A stretch of DNA of 42,523 nt, taken from contig NZ_JALKBX010000019.1 in assembly GCF_023227745.1 (NCBI RefSeq), positions 1 to 42,523 on the forward strand, written 5' to 3'. This document shows, one piece after another, positions 1-8,036 of the stretch. A program made the translations under genes and the position numbers. The notes beneath the pieces were generated by a model, which was given only the letters and a program-made list of their open reading frames with translations, ran no database searches and was not told the origin of the DNA. Every line of letters begins with the position of its first letter. Positions within the stretch are counted from its first letter, which is position 1. This stretch comes from Natroniella acetigena (GTDB taxonomy: Bacteria > Bacillota > Halanaerobiia > Halobacteroidales > Halobacteroidaceae).

Positions 1-98
1 CTCTTATTTATTCGCAGACGAATCTTAGAAGCTCAGAAAAAATCTTTCAGAACGAGAAATCTCCCTCATGGTTCTAATCAAAAGTTACACATAATTGT

Positions 99-137
99 AA
101 AAAAGCACTGCCAACCAAAAGGTTAACAATGCTTTAA
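99..137 (-). terminator. Rho-independent terminator after the small secreted protein gene
   Basis: Read on the minus strand, AAAGCATTG pairs with CAGTGCTTT and the inner AACC pairs with GGTT across a TTTT loop. The stem is followed by a run of T. It lies about 10 bp beyond the stop of the 91-residue ORF. Confidence 0.8.
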
Positions 138-145
138 ATCAAACA

Positions 146-421
146 TTAATTCAATTGATAATAGATCTTGAGCTGATCATCTTCAATATAACCGAACTCA
201 ATTATCTTAACTTCCTCTTCTTCTTCAATTTCTTCTGTCAGATTAAGATAGACCAACTGTTCCATCATCTCAGTCAAAGTCTCGAATTTCTGTTGGCCCG
301 CCAATTTGAACAAATCTGCTTCAGGTACTTCTAATCCTCTAGTCGCTGCTAATGCTGTTGGCATCTGTATCATTAAGAACATTACTACTAAACAAGCTAT
401 CGTTATCTTCTTCAATCTCAT
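146..421 (-). CDS. Small secreted protein, function unknown (91 aa)
   Basis: I do not recognise this family. The first 25 residues form a clear signal peptide: basic MRLKK, a hydrophobic core, and cleavage after the ALA of PTALA. The mature part is about 65 residues and acidic, with a run of five glutamates (EEEEE) near residues 66-70, so it should be exported across the inner membrane. AGGAGG lies 4 bp before the ATG, a rather short spacing; the in-frame TTG two codons on is a possible alternative start. A terminator closes the gene at 99-137 and another separates it from ompM (573-603), so it looks monocistronic. Its promoter could not be identified in the repeat-rich 422-570 spacer. Confidence 0.6.
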   Translation of the reverse strand: MRLKKITIACLVVMFLMIQMPTALAATRGLEVPEADLFKLAGQQKFETLTEMMEQLVYLNLTEEIEEEEEVKIIEFGYIEDDQLKIYYQLN

Positions 422-432
422 CGACCTCCTAA

Positions 433-563
433 ATACAGTTTACAATTGACAGTTGACAATGTACAGTTAAAATCATAAAAATCAATTTACTTTTATAATT
501 TTCATTGACATTATTTTTTGCTCTTTATCTATTCAATATTCAATATTCAATATTCAATGTTCA
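433..563. repeat. Heptamer-repeat spacer (GTTTACA and TATTCAA dialects)
   Basis: A short array of the CAGTTGA/GTTTACA type at about 433-472 is followed by four TATTCAA units at about 530-562. It is the first of many such islands in the window. No gene is seen in it. Confidence 0.65.
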
Positions 564-572
564 CTGCTTTAT

Positions 573-603
573 AAAAAAAAGCCCTTGGAAAGAATCCAAG
601 GAC
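573..603 (-). terminator. Strong Rho-independent terminator of ompM
   Basis: On the minus strand AGTCCTTGG pairs with CCAAGGGCT (one G-U pair) around an ATTCTTT loop, followed by eight T residues. It starts about 25 bp beyond the ompM stop. Confidence 0.92.
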
Positions 604-627
604 TTTAATCTAGCTATCAAGTTTCAA

Positions 628-2304
628 TTAAAAGTTAACGCTTACTCCACCCGTAATGCTTTGTGCGTCAAAGCTATCAACATCTTCAGCACCTGTGAAG
701 TCTATAGTTTCATAATTGATTGATGCAGTAGCATCATCACTTACTCTATAATCTACTCCTAATTGAGAAGTTACCTTCTCACCTGCTAAACCATCTTCAA
801 CTCGAGCTTCTTTGTCAGCCCAAGCATAACTTCCCGTTAAAGTTACTCTATCATTTGCTTCATAAGTTGCATCTACACCAGCTTCTGTATTTAAGTGCTG
901 GTCATTATCGATATCATAGATCGCAGCTACACTAGCATGTGGTGCAAAGTTAACGCCAGAGAATTTGAACTCTGGTGCATAAGCTACACTCATCACCTTA
1001 TCAGCTACATCTTCAGTATTGTCGAAGTCGTAGAATGCCACTACAGAGATGTCATTTAAGTCTTTGTTAGCTTCAACATATCTTACTTCATCTTCAGAAT
1101 CAAGTCCATACTCATAGTTACCGAAGACATCTACACCATATAGAGTATATGGATTCTCTTCAATAACCTCTGCCATTAAGATCGTGTCTTGACCTTCTAC
1201 ATCATAATCTTCATATCTAGCTCCTAACTCAATCTTATCTAAGTCAGTAAATAATCCAATGTCATACCCTTTTTCATCTGCTTCAAAGTCCTCATCAGCT
1301 TGAATTGCTTCAAAACCATCAGTATACTTGTAGTTACCTTCAACTCTGAACATTCCTAGATCTTGTTCAGCACCTACTCTAACTAATTTGCTATCTAATT
1401 TAGAATCATTAGTAGCAAGCTCACCAGTAAAGTCAACACCTACTAAATTAAATGCAGTATCTAACCCTGCAACTGTAGTTCTTTCATCATTATCCTCAAT
1501 ACCTGCAAATACATTCAATGGTAACTCAAATAAGTTATCTTGTCTTAGAGCAATATTTCTCTCATCTTCATCTTGTCCTACTGCAATAGTAGAATTATTT
1601 GACTTGAAGATAACACCATCAATATTATCCTCTTCTGCATACAGATAATCCTTCCAGTCTAAATCTTGCTCTTCTCCAATAGTCGCTACAAAGTCTTCAG
1701 TAGTAATTTGACCAGAGATAGTGTCTAATTCAAAAGTATCAGTATCTTGACCAAAGTAATTTCCATTTACAGTTAAGTCAAAATCTGCAGTTACATCATC
1801 TTTATCAACATTTACATTAAAGTCAGCATATTGTCTAAAGAAATCTTCAGGATCGATTTCATCCCAATCATCTTCATCGTCAAATGGATTCTCAACTGCA
1901 TCTCCATTGACCTTTACTCTTTCATACTCCACTCCAGTCTCACCAGAGATAGTTACAACTTCTACATCAGCCAATCGGCTATCAATTGCAGCTAACTCTT
2001 GATCAAACTCAGCAGCCAGTTGATTGATTGCCTCTACAACTTCTGCTTCTAACTCATTGTTGTTAGCTTCAACTTCATCTAACATTCTAGCTGTTAAAAC
2101 TGCAACTTGGTAGCGAGTTAATTCTTCTTCACCTCGATAAGTTCCATCTTCATATCCTTCAAGAATTCCTGCTTCTGCTACTTGAGTCAATGCGTCATAT
2201 GCCCAGTGATGTCCTTCTACGTCTGCGAACGGATTAGCAAGTGCTGGTACAGTCAATGTTACTAGCATTGCTAATGTCAATAATGCTGTTATTGTCTTTT
2301 TCAT
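628..2304 (-). CDS. ompM: SLH-domain outer-membrane anchor/porin, OmpM type
   Basis: The 558-residue precursor has a signal peptide ending in ALA (residue 23). An S-layer-homology domain follows (about 25-85; FADVEGHHWAYDAL, then GYEDGTYRGEEELTRYQVA). A short alpha-helical stalk (about 85-120) leads into a beta-strand-rich region that ends in a terminal Phe (VSVNF), the usual outer-membrane-barrel signature. In diderm Firmicutes such proteins tether the outer membrane to peptidoglycan or secondary polymers through the SLH domain while the barrel forms a channel. The mature protein is strongly acidic, as expected in a halophile. The start follows AGGGGGAACTAAGA. An unusually long structured leader lies upstream (2353-2515) and a strong terminator follows, so it is probably a highly expressed single-gene unit. 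Whether it conducts solutes cannot be judged from sequence. Confidence 0.88.
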   Translation of the reverse strand: MKKTITALLTLAMLVTLTVPALANPFADVEGHHWAYDALTQVAEAGILEGYEDGTYRGEEELTRYQVAVLTARMLDEVEANNNELEAEVVEAINQLAAEFDQELAAIDSRLADVEVVTISGETGVEYERVKVNGDAVENPFDDEDDWDEIDPEDFFRQYADFNVNVDKDDVTADFDLTVNGNYFGQDTDTFELDTISGQITTEDFVATIGEEQDLDWKDYLYAEEDNIDGVIFKSNNSTIAVGQDEDERNIALRQDNLFELPLNVFAGIEDNDERTTVAGLDTAFNLVGVDFTGELATNDSKLDSKLVRVGAEQDLGMFRVEGNYKYTDGFEAIQADEDFEADEKGYDIGLFTDLDKIELGARYEDYDVEGQDTILMAEVIEENPYTLYGVDVFGNYEYGLDSEDEVRYVEANKDLNDISVVAFYDFDNTEDVADKVMSVAYAPEFKFSGVNFAPHASVAAIYDIDNDQHLNTEAGVDATYEANDRVTLTGSYAWADKEARVEDGLAGEKVTSQLGVDYRVSDDATASINYETIDFTGAEDVDSFDAQSITGGVSVNF

Positions 2305-2352
2305 TTCTTAGTTCCCCCTAGATTTTTAAGTTTAATTGATTTGATTTATCTA

Positions 2353-2461
2353 GGTATTCTAGCTATAACGTACATAATCTAGAGGAGCTTCCAGTTTGAG
2401 TTGCCTTGTTTCCTCAATCTTTCCTACTCCTTGTAATCATGCCTTGTCCAGCTAAAATACC
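2353..2461 (-). promoter_or_regulatory. Candidate structured 5' leader RNA of ompM (nested stems)
   Basis: In the transcript, GGTATTTTAGCT (from 2450-2461) can pair with AGCTAGAATACC (from 2353-2364), giving 12 bp with one G-U pair. Nested inside are GGAG/CTCC (2427-2430 with 2384-2387) and TTGAG/CTCAA (2413-2417 with 2396-2400). The fold closes about 50 nt before the ATG. I match it to no known riboswitch consensus. Confidence 0.5.
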
Positions 2462-2490
2462 TGTTCTAAGTATCTGTCAATCCTGCTTCA

Positions 2491-2530
2491 CGGTCTCTGG
2501 GGGGCACCTCCTTTCACGACCAGGGTCAAA
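2491..2530 (-). promoter_or_regulatory. Leader motif with extended SD-like box (ompM copy)
   Basis: On the minus strand GAAAGGAGGTG (complement of 2505-2515) matches the 16S rRNA 3' end over 11 nt but has no start codon at usable spacing; the ompM ATG is about 200 nt downstream. The flanking bases, a C-rich run then ACCG and AAGC, recur in the porin leader at 9105-9150. GGTC/GACC can close a hairpin around it. Confidence 0.55.
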
Positions 2531-3295
2531 GCTGGGATCAAGATACTTGAACACTACATTAGTGACTGGTGACTAGTGATTAGTGACTAGAAAAAACCTA
2601 TTATGTTTTTTCTATCACGAAGAGTTTAAAGAACTCTTGGGACTAATTACCAATCACGAAAAGCTACAATTTATATTAATTTCAGTAATTAACTAATTTA
2701 AGTTTGAGGCTAAGGTTGAGGTTAAGTCAACCATCAAAACGATAAAGGTTTAGATCTTACTCAGACTTATACTTAAACTTAGCCTGAAATGAACTCTGTT
2801 CATTTCACTGTTTTTCGACAAAATTCGACATTGCAGGTAAAAAAATATGTAGTCTGCTCTTGTCTTAGTTCAAGCTCAAGACTGTCTTCGAATTTTTAAA
2901 GGCTCAAACTCAGACTTGAACTCAAACTCAATTTTCTTACGCTCTATTATAAGTATTAAACGCATCCTGCCAAAATCCTGTTAGTAGTTATTGGTAACTA
3001 GTGATTTGTGATTAGTGACTAGAAAGACCAATCCCTAATCTTTATTTTCGAACTTTTACGAGTGCTCTATTTATTAATTTGACGCTTCCTTCTAAAATCC
3101 TTTTAGTAGATATTAGTAATTTTTCTTGTGCTATTGCTTCTAGGTTAATCACTGATTTTATTTTTTGCTCTTCAATTGTAAATTGCTCTTAACTATCAAT
3201 TATCGATTATCAACTATCAATTGTTTTTCACTGTTCAGTATTAAATATTCAATGCTTTATCCCCTTTAAGTAAATAATTCTTGCTTAACCATAAT
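2531..3295. repeat. Long repeat-rich spacer between the lipoprotein gene and ompM
   Basis: No gene is seen. It contains GTGACTA-type heptamers (about 2560-2590 and 2995-3025), one copy of the TCACGAAG hairpin element (2589-2643), and hexamer-like AGGTTGAGGTTAAG and AACTCA runs (about 2700-2940). It also holds a perfect 9-bp hairpin GAAATGAAC/GTTCATTTC (2786-2806), TATCAAT heptamers (about 3190-3225) and TATTCAA-like units (about 3235-3255). Confidence 0.6.
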
Positions 3296-3297
3296 TA

Positions 3298-3336
3298 TAA
3301 AAAGAGCTACTAGCCAATTATAATGACCAGTAGCTC
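3298..3336 (-). terminator. Rho-independent terminator after the PsbP-like lipoprotein gene
   Basis: On the minus strand GAGCTACTGGTC pairs imperfectly with GGCTAGTAGCTC, followed by TTTTTAT. It ends the transcript about 10 bp after the stop codon. Confidence 0.88.
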
Positions 3337-3345
3337 CTGTTACTA

Positions 3346-3972
3346 TTAATTTGAAAACTCAAATGAATCTATCATCTCATCGACTATTCCTATATTTGAA
3401 CTATATTCATCTTCAACTGACATAAATAACAAATTAAATACTAAATTATTTTTTGCAGTAATAGCCATTTTTATATTCCCATCTTCCATAGTATCATCTT
3501 CCCCTAATATTGTTAATGATAAGTCAAAAATATAACCATCTTTCCCGCCTATTTCCTTTACACCTTCATCATTAACATCTAAATCTTCAGTAAGCCCACT
3601 TAGCGCCTCTAAAAAATCTTCTCTAATTTTTTCTAACTGATCTTGATCATCGAAATCTATTCCCTCTTTATTCTCTATAACTTGTGCATAAAATAAATAA
3701 TCTGTATCCTCAAAATCTACTGGTGAAAATAAAACATCAACTCCAAGACTACGCATGCCATCAGAACCTTGAAAAGTATCTCCTAAAGCTAGATCATATT
3801 CTTTCCATTCAGCAGGATATTTAATTCCATATCCATTTTCAGAATTTGCATATTCCTCCCATACTACACTTGAATCACTATCACTACTATCACTACTGAA
3901 ACAACCTGTTAATAATAATAATGAAGACAATATCAAGCTAAAAAATATAATACTCTTTTTCTTCCTGAACAT
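3346..3972 (-). CDS. Exported lipoprotein, PsbP/DUF1795-like
   Basis: The 208-residue precursor has a lipoprotein signal peptide with lipobox LLTGC (Cys at about 24). A Ser/Asp-rich linker and an acidic globular domain follow. The stretch NSENGYGIKYPAEWKEY and the closing VDEMIDSFEF resemble the PsbP/DUF1795 fold found in many bacterial lipoproteins of unknown role. I chose the ATG at 3972 because GGAGTGG sits at good spacing before it; a GTG four codons upstream would overlap that site. A terminator follows, so it appears monocistronic. Function is unknown, and which membrane receives it cannot be told from the sequence. Confidence 0.75.
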   Translation of the reverse strand: MFRKKKSIIFFSLILSSLLLLTGCFSSDSSDSDSSVVWEEYANSENGYGIKYPAEWKEYDLALGDTFQGSDGMRSLGVDVLFSPVDFEDTDYLFYAQVIENKEGIDFDDQDQLEKIREDFLEALSGLTEDLDVNDEGVKEIGGKDGYIFDLSLTILGEDDTMEDGNIKMAITAKNNLVFNLLFMSVEDEYSSNIGIVDEMIDSFEFSN

Positions 3973-4089
3973 AATTAGAACCACTCCTTTTATATTTTTG
4001 CTTTCATTGTATAAATTTATATATAAAACTAATAATTACTTCTTATTTAACTAATTTTCAACAATTCGTTACTAAATTTTACTAGATTA

Positions 4090-4818
4090 CTAAAAAATAA
4101 CCTCCGCTCCTACTGAAAACCCATCTACAACAGTTACAAACTCTCTGTTCCTTGCCCCACTATCCTCTGTAAAGTAAAGTCCATTCTTAATCAAATAACT
4201 GACCTTGACTCCAAGCCGCTCTCGCAGTTGATACTGCAAACCCAAATCAATTCCGACGTCAATTAAGTTTCCTTCGTACTTATCTTCCGAAAAATCTGTA
4301 TATTCTAGTTGGTACTGACCGATAGGTGCATGCGAAAGTCTCAAACTCACTTCAAGCTGTTGAGATAAATCTAAGGCAGCTTTGAGACTCAGTGGTAGAC
4401 TGATAGCTGTTAATTCTGCAAGAGCATTAGTTATAGTCTCCTGTCTATATCGTTCCCTATAATCAAGACCAACTCCTAGTGCTAAATCCATTCTACCGAG
4501 GCTAAAAGGACGATATATCTCCGCACCAACTGCTAAGTAATCATGATCACCAGTCTCTTGGGATTGATCGTAACCGCCTACTATCCCCTTACCTTCAAGA
4601 TAATAACTGCCCAGTCTTGTTTCTGCTAGGAAGCGAATTGCTCCTAACTCCTTCTCGCCAGCAAGCCAACTAGCTTGATTGCTTCCTTGGCTACGCAGTA
4701 TCTCATCATTCAGACTAGCATATTCAACACCAAAGCTGAATCTATCTTCTGCTGCTTCTGTTGGTAAAGAAAATAATACAATAATTAGGAATACTAAGAA
4801 AAAGGTATTTTTCTTCAT
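4090..4818 (-). CDS. Outer-membrane beta-barrel protein, duplicated copy A
   Basis: The 242-residue protein has a signal peptide ending in TEAAE at about residue 23. Alternating polar/hydrophobic strands follow, with a C-terminal Phe (VGAEVIF) as expected for a small outer-membrane barrel. It is about 94% identical to the protein at 6078-6806 (some 14 substitutions by eye, none between about residues 30 and 130). The duplication includes about 80 bp upstream with the GGGGGCTGCTT ribosome site. Copy A has an intact YLIKNGLYFTE segment where copy B carries Cys. The function is not recognised. An unrelated barrel gene lies between the two copies, so the repeat is dispersed rather than strictly tandem. 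Confidence 0.75.
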   Translation of the reverse strand: MKKNTFFLVFLIIVLFSLPTEAAEDRFSFGVEYASLNDEILRSQGSNQASWLAGEKELGAIRFLAETRLGSYYLEGKGIVGGYDQSQETGDHDYLAVGAEIYRPFSLGRMDLALGVGLDYRERYRQETITNALAELTAISLPLSLKAALDLSQQLEVSLRLSHAPIGQYQLEYTDFSEDKYEGNLIDVGIDLGLQYQLRERLGVKVSYLIKNGLYFTEDSGARNREFVTVVDGFSVGAEVIF

Positions 4819-4967
4819 AAGCAGCCCCCTGATCTATTTAAATACTTTATTATCTCATATTTTGACTATTCTCTACCAAGATAATAAATTCCTTTTAATG
4901 CTAGACAGATTTCTACTCTTAGTTCTTGCTCACAGCTCACGACTCATAGCTCACAGCTCATAAACGT

Positions 4968-4999
4968 AAAAAACCCCCAGAGCGTTGGCCCTGGAGACT
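4968..4999 (-). terminator. Rho-independent terminator after the 270-aa barrel gene
   Basis: On the minus strand CTCCAG pairs with CTGGGG around GGCCAACGCT, followed by six T residues. Stem and loop are nearly the same as in the porin terminator at 7981-8016. Confidence 0.85.
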
Positions 5000-5056
5000 T
5001 TAATCTCTAATTATTTACTATTCAATATTAAGTATTCAATATTAAGTATTCATTTA

Positions 5057-5869
5057 TTAAAATGAAAGATTTGCAGCTAAAGCAAACTCAAAACCACTAA
5101 AATCAGTTTCAATTTTATAAGGCTCAGCTTCTTCAAAAGACTTTCTACCATATTCAAAATCATCTACCTCTGGATTTAATAAAAATCTATAGCCCACTCT
5201 ACCAGTTATATTTAAATCATCATAAACTGGTATCCCACCTTCTAAACTAGCTTTAAGACCATAAGCTAATTTTTCGCCAAAAGCATTAAATTTAGGAAAC
5301 TCTGCATCTATCTTATAACCCCCTCCAGCAAAATTGGCCATTAAATCATCAGCTACTCTATAACTTAAAACACCTAAAAAACCTGTCGTATCAATCTTAA
5401 CATGTTTTTGTTGGAATAAATCCCAAGTTGCACTCATATGTTCTACTTCAGTACCAATTCCTACTCTTTCATTAACCCAATATCTAAAACCACCATAGAT
5501 TCCAAAACCAGAGGTCTTCTTTTCGATATAACCTTTATCATATCCATTTAATTGATTCTCATCATCAGTATCACCATCTGGGACATCATAACTATAATTA
5601 ACTACCTTTAAATCAGAATATGTATTGTAGTTCAATCCAGCATAAACCTCAATATTACTATCTAAAATACTCCCTTCCACAGTTCTATTTAACTGATTAT
5701 CTTCTATAGCTTGACTATTTTCTTTCAGTCCTTCATTATTATTTTCTACTATCTCTTCTTCTATCTCCACATCTTCTTCTACCTCTACATTTTCTTTCTC
5801 ATCAGCCATTACTCCCATACTAAAAACCAACAACAAAACCAAAGTTAAAATCAAAATCTTCCTAGTCAT
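5057..5869 (-). CDS. Outer-membrane beta-barrel protein with acidic linker (270 aa)
   Basis: A signal peptide (about 1-22, ending VMA) is followed by a highly acidic low-complexity stretch at about 24-45 (repeated Glu, Val, Asn). A barrel-like region of about 200 residues contains strands such as GFGIYGGFRYWVNERVGIG and ends FEFALAANLSF. The pattern resembles small OmpA/OmpW-like barrels, but I cannot assign a family. The acidic stretch could act as a periplasmic or surface linker (inference). It sits between the two copies of a duplicated barrel gene. A Rho-independent terminator follows at 4968-4999. Confidence 0.7.
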   Translation of the reverse strand: MTRKILILTLVLLLVFSMGVMADEKENVEVEEDVEIEEEIVENNNEGLKENSQAIEDNQLNRTVEGSILDSNIEVYAGLNYNTYSDLKVVNYSYDVPDGDTDDENQLNGYDKGYIEKKTSGFGIYGGFRYWVNERVGIGTEVEHMSATWDLFQQKHVKIDTTGFLGVLSYRVADDLMANFAGGGYKIDAEFPKFNAFGEKLAYGLKASLEGGIPVYDDLNITGRVGYRFLLNPEVDDFEYGRKSFEEAEPYKIETDFSGFEFALAANLSF

Positions 5870-6077
5870 TTTTTCACCTTCCTAAATTAATTTGAATTTT
5901 TACTATCTTAGACTGTTGGATAATTCTTTTTTATTAGCCTAATTATTCAACAATCTCTACTTTAAATCATTAGATAATAATCCACTATTTTCCTTCAATT
6001 TTTTTAAATCAAGTTCTGTTCTAATACTTTTCTTCAACTTAGCTCTTCTAATCAGGCAAACAGAAAGGTTTACCCTA

Positions 6078-6806
6078 TCAAAAGCCAACCTCCGCTCCTA
6101 CTGAAAACCCATCTACAACAGTTACAAACTCTCTGTTCCTTTCTCCATTATCCTCTGTAAAGTAAAGTCCATTCTTAATCAAACAACTGGCTTTGACTCC
6201 AAGCCACTCTCGCAGTTGATACTGCAAACCCAGATCAATTCCGACATCAATTAAGTTTCCTTCATACTTATCTTCCGAAAAATCTGTATATTCTAGTTGG
6301 TACTGACCGATAGGTGCATACGAAAGTCTCAAACTCACTTCAAGTTGTTGAGATAAATCTAAGGCAGCTTTGAGACTCAGTGGTAGACTGATAGCTGTTA
6401 ATTGGGCAAGATCATTAGTTATAGTCTCCTGTCTATATCGTTCCCTATAATCAAGACCAACTCCTAGTGCTAAATCCATTCTACCGAGGCTAAAAGGACG
6501 ATATATCTCCGCACCAACTGCTAAGTAATCATGATCACCAGTCTCTTGGGATTGATCGTAACCGCCTACTATCCCCTTACCTTCAAGATAATAACTGCCC
6601 AGTCTTGTTTCTGCTAGGAAACGAATTGCTCCTAACTCCTTCTCGCCAGCAAGCCAACTAGCTTGATTGCTTCCTTGGCTACGCAGTATCTCATCATTCA
6701 GACTAGCATATTCAACACCAAAACGAAATCTATTTTCTGCTGCTTCCCCTGGCAAAGAGAACAATACAATAATTAAGAATACTACGAAAAAGGTATTTTC
6801 TTTCAT
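6078..6806 (-). CDS. Outer-membrane beta-barrel protein, duplicated copy B
   Basis: This is the second copy of the 242-residue barrel at 4090-4818, with the same signal peptide, barrel and C-terminal Phe (VGAEVGF). Differences cluster at the N-terminus (K3E, L8V, T20G, D24N), near residue 131 (A to D, E to Q) and in the last 50 residues (R to W, Y to C, I to G). The central third is identical, which suggests recent duplication or gene conversion. The upstream DNA is conserved to about 6887, while sequence just past the stop differs from copy A. Role unknown; two such copies are compatible with antigenic or surface variation, but nothing here proves it. Confidence 0.75.
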   Translation of the reverse strand: MKENTFFVVFLIIVLFSLPGEAAENRFRFGVEYASLNDEILRSQGSNQASWLAGEKELGAIRFLAETRLGSYYLEGKGIVGGYDQSQETGDHDYLAVGAEIYRPFSLGRMDLALGVGLDYRERYRQETITNDLAQLTAISLPLSLKAALDLSQQLEVSLRLSYAPIGQYQLEYTDFSEDKYEGNLIDVGIDLGLQYQLREWLGVKASCLIKNGLYFTEDNGERNREFVTVVDGFSVGAEVGF

Positions 6807-6898
6807 AATCAGCCCCCTGATCTATTTAAATACTTTATTGTCTCATGTCTTGACCATTCTCCACCAAGGTAATAAATTCCTTTTAATTGAAGGTCAAT

Positions 6899-7939
6899 TT
6901 AAAACTTTCTCGTAATTGAAACTTCTAAATCTAACTCTTTTGTTGAATTATCCCCAAAACCTAAAGTAGCATTTGGTAAGTAAGCAAGATCAATCGTTGT
7001 TAGATCATCATACTGATATTCTACTCCTAGATTGATCCCATTAATTCTAGGGACAGAAAAATTATTCTTATTATTATCTCTTTCAAAAATAACATAACTC
7101 CCATAATTCCCTGCTCTGACTGTAAATCTCTCATTCACTTCTTTTTCTGCACCCCAGTGTAAGCCGATAGTAGTTTCATCACCTTGATTTAGCCATTCTG
7201 CACTATAGGCTAGAAAGATATCTTCATACATCGTATTTTGACCGACAGCAATTCTTTTTCTACTAGCTCCATCATCAAAATTAAAGTCCATTAACCCTAC
7301 TAAACTTTGATCTTGACCCTGCTTTTGAACTCTCCTTAGGAATAAGTTCACTTTATTGTGATCGGAATTGACAGCACCATAAGTATTCCAACCTAAGCTA
7401 CCATCAATAGTAACTTCTTGATCTAACTGATAAATAAACCCTCCTGCTAGAACAAATTCTCTATCACTATAGTCTGTTTCTAAATCTTCAGTTTCATATA
7501 AATTAGAATATCTTTGAACTCCAACCCTTCCCCCAGCAATTAAGGCTTCATTAACCTTCATTGCATTTGCCACTTGGGCTGTCATTAGATTATCTCTAGT
7601 TTTTTCATCATCCTCAGTAAAGGAATTACGTTCCCAGCCCAAATCTATTCCCATCACATTTTCCTGATTTAGTTGATAGACAGCAGTTGGTGAAATTGAT
7701 GTTATTTTTCTAGACCAATCAGAGCGGGAAACTAAGAAAATATCAGAATCTAAAAATAATTTATCCTCCTCTATCAGATATAACTGTGCCGGATTTAATT
7801 GAATATCAGTTGCTTCATCAGCTACAATTCCATCTAATCCATTCCCTCCTAGCACCCTCATTCGAGTCGTTGTTGCTTGAGCTACTCCTTGGATTAACAA
7901 AAGCAATAATAAACTTACTATAATAACTCTCTTGTTCAT
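6899..7939 (-). CDS. Outer-membrane protein, beta-barrel (346 aa)
   Basis: The signal peptide is hydrophobic and ends at about residue 23 (QGVAQA). The next stretch, LGGNGLDGIVADEATDIQLNPAQL, resembles the N-terminus of FadL/PorV-like barrels that begin with an NPA motif. The rest is a series of amphipathic strands ending in SITRKF, with a C-terminal Phe. It probably folds into the outer membrane; a transport role is only a guess. I prefer the second of two adjacent ATGs (7939) because AGGAGG then has a 7-bp spacing. Copy B of the duplicated barrel starts about 90 bp downstream with no terminator between, so the two may be co-transcribed. Confidence 0.72.
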   Translation of the reverse strand: MNKRVIIVSLLLLLLIQGVAQATTTRMRVLGGNGLDGIVADEATDIQLNPAQLYLIEEDKLFLDSDIFLVSRSDWSRKITSISPTAVYQLNQENVMGIDLGWERNSFTEDDEKTRDNLMTAQVANAMKVNEALIAGGRVGVQRYSNLYETEDLETDYSDREFVLAGGFIYQLDQEVTIDGSLGWNTYGAVNSDHNKVNLFLRRVQKQGQDQSLVGLMDFNFDDGASRKRIAVGQNTMYEDIFLAYSAEWLNQGDETTIGLHWGAEKEVNERFTVRAGNYGSYVIFERDNNKNNFSVPRINGINLGVEYQYDDLTTIDLAYLPNATLGFGDNSTKELDLEVSITRKF

Positions 7940-7980
7940 CATTCAGCCTCCTAGAAATTTCATCTAAATTTAAAAATAAC

Positions 7981-8016
7981 AGAAAAACCTCCAGAGCCGT
8001 TGGCCCTGGAGGTTTT
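7981..8016 (-). terminator. Rho-independent terminator of the porin-like gene
   Basis: On the minus strand AACCTCCAG pairs perfectly with CTGGAGGTT around GGCCAACGGCT and runs into T residues. It lies about 20 bp past the stop of the porin-like gene. Confidence 0.92.
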
Positions 8017-8036
8017 AGTTTCTAATTATGTTCTGA

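Noticed and set aside
1388-1648. Plus-strand ORF inside ompM
   Set aside because: It is an antisense shadow of a strongly coding gene, without a ribosome site.
2491-2530. Known riboswitch in the ompM leader (c-di-GMP, cobalamin, lysine, ydaO)
   Set aside because: None of the core conserved strings that I know for these classes is present.
2531-3295. Insertion sequence or transposase remnant
   Set aside because: No transposase-like reading frame or paired IS termini; only short repeats and hairpins.
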